Assembly: GCF_003989135.1 (NCBI RefSeq)
Contig: NZ_RYZZ01000018.1
Span: 16,596-80,595, forward strand
Length of the DNA: 64,000 bases
Direction of reading: 5' to 3'
Source of the DNA: Peribacillus cavernae
GTDB lineage: Bacteria; Bacillota; Bacilli; Bacillales; DSM-1321
A program made the position numbers and the translations under genes. This document shows, piece by piece, positions 62,012 to 64,000 of this stretch; the stretch's first letter is position 1, and each line of letters opens with the position of its first letter. The notes under the pieces are model-generated. The model was given only the letters and a program-made list of their open reading frames with translations, searched no databases and had not been told where the DNA came from.

Positions 62012-62714
62012 CCAATTAAACCCCTTTTTGCAACACCACTCAAAAAACGAATGGTGTTATGTGTCTATGAGACGTTGAAATTAAACAAGGGAAAACGCCT
62101 CCGGATATTTGACTGTTCCCTATACATCTTTAAGGGCGTCTTGTTTCATTTCATAAAGTGTAAACGCTTCGTCTGGAACTTCAAACAGGGTTTCTGCTGC
62201 TAGCAAAAAGGAAGGCAAATTTAGGATAGAAAAAGGAGAAGGCCATGTGAAATCGGATAGCCTTCTCCTTTTGTTACTAATGAAACAGTATAGAAACGAA
62301 TACTTTTTCATAAGTTAATGAATTTAGTCTTTCGTAGTAAAGATCATATTGTTATGATAAGGAGAAAGATGTAACGGAAAAGATTAGTAAACTTCATTGG
62401 CCTAAAGTTTTGGTTAATTATTAAATACAATATGAAGGGGAGAACCTGTACTATTTTATCAATAACCTAAAAAGGCTCTAGGGTGCTTTATAATAAGGTA
62501 TTGGTAATAAAAAAAGGGAGGTGAGTCAGTTAAATGATAAGGTTTTCATCTGGATAAATTTGTTAGCCTTTTGATATGAAAGCAAAAGATTTAGTATTTT
62601 TTAAAACCATATTGCAGGAGTTATAAAGCTTTTTGGAGAATATTGATCTATTAAAGTTCCAAAGTTATTTAGAAAAGATAATCTATAAATTTTGACAAAC
62701 CAGGAGGAGATATT
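62012..62714. other. 700-nt spacer with terminator
   Basis: AAAGGAGAAGGC and GCCTTCTCCTTT (62229-62272) form a terminator followed by TG-rich sequence. The minus strand encodes a short open frame ending EVPDEAFTLYEMKQDALKDV, which may be the tail of an eroded gene. The rest shows nothing recognisable except A/T-rich sequence. Confidence 0.45.
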
Positions 62715-62951
62715 ATGCCGTTCGTTATTACTTCACCTTGTATTGCTGAAAAAGCTGGTGACTGTGTAGAAGTTTGTCCTGTTGATTGCATTGAGTTAGG
62801 CAGCGATCAATACCTTATTGATCCATCTATTTGTATAGATTGCGGGGCATGTGAGCCTGTATGTCCGGTAGAAGCCATTTACCATGAAGACGATGTACCG
62901 GAAGAAGAAGTAAGTTTTATTGAGAAAGCAAAGGAACATTATAATCTCTAA
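62715..62951 (+). CDS. fdx: Ferredoxin (3Fe-4S/4Fe-4S type)
   Basis: The 78-residue electron carrier begins PFVITSPCIAEKAGDCVEVC with a C-x7-C-x3-CP pattern, then CIDCGACEPVCPVEAI, a full CxxCxxCxxxCP. This is the seven-iron ferredoxin type. ATG 62715 follows AGGAGGAGAT. Partner enzymes are not visible in the window. Confidence 0.92.
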   Translation: MPFVITSPCIAEKAGDCVEVCPVDCIELGSDQYLIDPSICIDCGACEPVCPVEAIYHEDDVPEEEVSFIEKAKEHYNL

Positions 62952-63053
62952 TTGATGAATATTTCTTTAAAGAATTTCAACTATCACTGAAAGATCTACT
63001 GAAAGTATTCAACAATAATTCTATCCGGGGTCATTTTTAATGGCGCCGGATTT
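62952..63053. other. Spacer after ferredoxin
   Basis: Contains a hairpin-like ATCCGGGGTC...GCGCCGGAT structure at 63023-63050 and no gene. Confidence 0.35.
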
Positions 63054-63187
63054 TTAGCATGTAAAGACTCTTCCTCCGCCTCCAATGATAACTGCTTTTT
63101 TATATTGTTTCGCGCTCTCCATCATTTTTTCACAATCTTCAATGGTTCGAAATCCGATTACTCCTTCTTTCTCTATCTTTGCAAGTT
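63054..63187 (-). pseudogene. nirB: nirB (nitrite reductase large subunit) fragment
   Basis: The minus strand encodes KIEKEGVIGFRTIEDCEKMM and AKQYKKAVIIGGG before diverging, matching the second FAD-binding motif of the NirB/NasD family. Only about 43 residues are left, with no start and a broken tail. A nearby molybdate transporter gene suggests a former nitrate-assimilation cluster. Confidence 0.65.
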
Positions 63188-63230
63188 AATAACTCTGGAG
63201 AGAAGAAAGATATTTCATCACCCGAATAAA

Positions 63231-63280
63231 TATAATTAAATATAATTAAATATAACTTAATATAACTAAATATAACTATT
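63231..63280. repeat. Five tandem decamers TATAAYTWAA
   Basis: TATAATTAAA occurs twice, followed by TATAACTTAA, TATAACTAAA and TATAACTATT, all in exact 10-nt register (63231-63280). A/T-only repeat in intergenic DNA. Confidence 0.85.
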
Positions 63281-63377
63281 CATCAAATGAGTTTGTTAGG
63301 ATATCTAACGAAAAAAATAAAATCGTTCTTTAGATTAAAATGATAAACCACACATTTAAAATTCAGTTATACAAAAC

Positions 63378-63418
63378 AAAAAAGGTACGTTAATCAAAGT
63401 TAACGAACCTTTTTTTGA
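63378..63418. terminator. Bidirectional terminator before modB
   Basis: AAAGGT-a-CGTTAA and TTAACG-a-ACCTTT form a stem flanked by A and T runs. It may end the modB transcript on the minus strand. Confidence 0.75.
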
Positions 63419-63486
63419 ATATATGATTACTCTTTTCTATTAAAAAAATATAACAAAACCTTACCGGATAAAAGAGATCTAGAATC

Positions 63487-64000
63487 CTATTCACTTTTAA
63501 AATTGATAAAAAGGAGCATAGAAAATGCGATAAGGACTGTTGTAATGACCCATAACCAAGCCATTGTCATATTGCCGGAATCAATCGCTACATAAATTGC
63601 GGTAGGAATGGTTTGAGTTTTTCCTGGTATATTTCCTGCAAACATTAATGTAGCTCCGAATTCACCTAACGCTCTTGCAAAGCTTAAAATACTACCTGCA
63701 ATTATCATTTTAGATGCCAAAGGAATCGATATGTACAAGAAAACTTGAAATTTATTCGCTCCATCTACTTCGGCTGCACCTTCTGCATCCGCATCCACCT
63801 GTTGAAACCCAGCCTTTGCAGCCTGATACATAAGTGGAAATGCCACTACTGCTGTAGCAATCACCGCAGCCCACCATGTAAACAAAACAGGCTGTTGAAA
63901 TATCCATTCAATTATTCTGCCTAACCAACTATTTTTTCCAAAAATAACAATTAAAAGAAAACCAATTGAATATTGCCACCCAATAGACCCGCCTTTGCCA
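63487..64000 (-). CDS. modB: Molybdate ABC transporter permease ModB (partial)
   Basis: The gene runs off the window edge (its 5' end lies beyond 64000). The visible 171 residues include GSIGWQYSIGFLLIVIFG, FPLMYQAAKAGFQQVD, EVDGANKFQVFLYISIPLAS (EAA loop) and SFARALGEFGATLMFAGNIP, the ModB signature. It ends with FMLLFINFKSE-type TM and tail. The adjacent nirB fragment fits a nitrate/molybdenum context. Confidence 0.9.
   Translation of the reverse strand, partial: GKGGSIGWQYSIGFLLIVIFGKNSWLGRIIEWIFQQPVLFTWWAAVIATAVVAFPLMYQAAKAGFQQVDADAEGAAEVDGANKFQVFLYISIPLASKMIIAGSILSFARALGEFGATLMFAGNIPGKTQTIPTAIYVAIDSGNMTMAWLWVITTVLIAFSMLLFINFKSE

Noticed and set aside
62120..62311. Minus-strand open frame overlapping the terminator at 62229
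   Set aside because: Part of the frame lies inside the terminator hairpin and no start signal is present. Only its tail resembles real protein, so it is described as spacer instead.
63231..63280. CRISPR-like repeat array
   Set aside because: The units are contiguous 10-mers without spacers.

Overview
The window comes from a low-GC, spore-forming Gram-positive bacterium of the Bacillaceae. Small acid-soluble spore proteins (SspP, SspO, SspN, Tlp), a CotM-like coat protein and a YjcZ-type peptide point to a sporulator. The backbone from about 2.7 to 36 kb keeps the Bacillus subtilis order yneK - cotM - sspP - sspO - citB - yneN - sspN - tlp - yneP - yneQ - yneR - plsY - yneT - parE - parC, recalled from knowledge of that genome. 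The genus cannot be fixed from the sequence alone.

Region by region. 0-2.7 kb is a graveyard of mobile DNA: an IS200/IS605-type element with a tnpB that lost its RuvC core, an intact serine recombinase next to a diverged long direct repeat, and a tyrosine-recombinase fragment abutting a tRNA-Sec gene (anticodon TCA). 2.7-9.3 kb holds a selenocysteine island (coaW, selB, selD, selA) interleaved with the conserved yneK and cotM. selD itself has an in-frame UGA (Sec) codon followed by hairpins. 9.3-19.5 kb is spore-protein genes, an RsbR paralogue, aconitase with a CcpC-like operator, and a large double-AAA SpoVK-like ATPase. An unexplained multi-branched RNA-like structure lies at 18978-19099. 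19.7-28.3 kb is an inserted LacI-controlled sugar ABC transporter plus ThuA, two Gfo/Idh/MocA oxidoreductases and a sugar isomerase-like protein, preceded by two tandem cre-type operators. 28.5-30.5 kb holds yneR, an orphan PadR regulator, a second selenoprotein (HesB/IscA-like, UGA at codon 36) and plsY. 31.2-36 kb is parEC behind a LexA-box promoter.

37-44.8 kb is a TetR-controlled leucine/isovalerate (yngJIHFE-type) degradation operon lacking the HMG-CoA lyase gene yngG. It has a cre site, a palindromic operator and a very long terminal hairpin. 45-48.4 kb is a NAD salvage operon (nicotinamidase, pncB, nadE). 48.4-54.4 kb holds assorted genes (DinB-like, Dph6-like ATPase, CBO0543 membrane protein, intracellular subtilisin, DUF3219, DUF3900) and eroded acyl-CoA ligase and cyclopropane-fatty-acid synthase fragments. 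54.5-59.4 kb contains a kynurenine operon in which kynU is internally deleted while kynA, kynB and an amino-acid permease stay intact, then a LysE exporter. 59.4-64 kb is mostly small proteins, a ferredoxin, a nirB fragment and modB running off the end.

How it works together: SelD makes selenophosphate, SelA converts Ser-tRNA-Sec to Sec-tRNA-Sec, and SelB brings it to UGA codons. The two visible targets are SelD itself and the HesB-like protein. The best candidates for something undescribed are the RNA structure upstream of yneQ, the selenoprotein HesB beside its cysteine-free relative YneR, and the ThuA sugar operon whose permease carries a coiled-coil insert.
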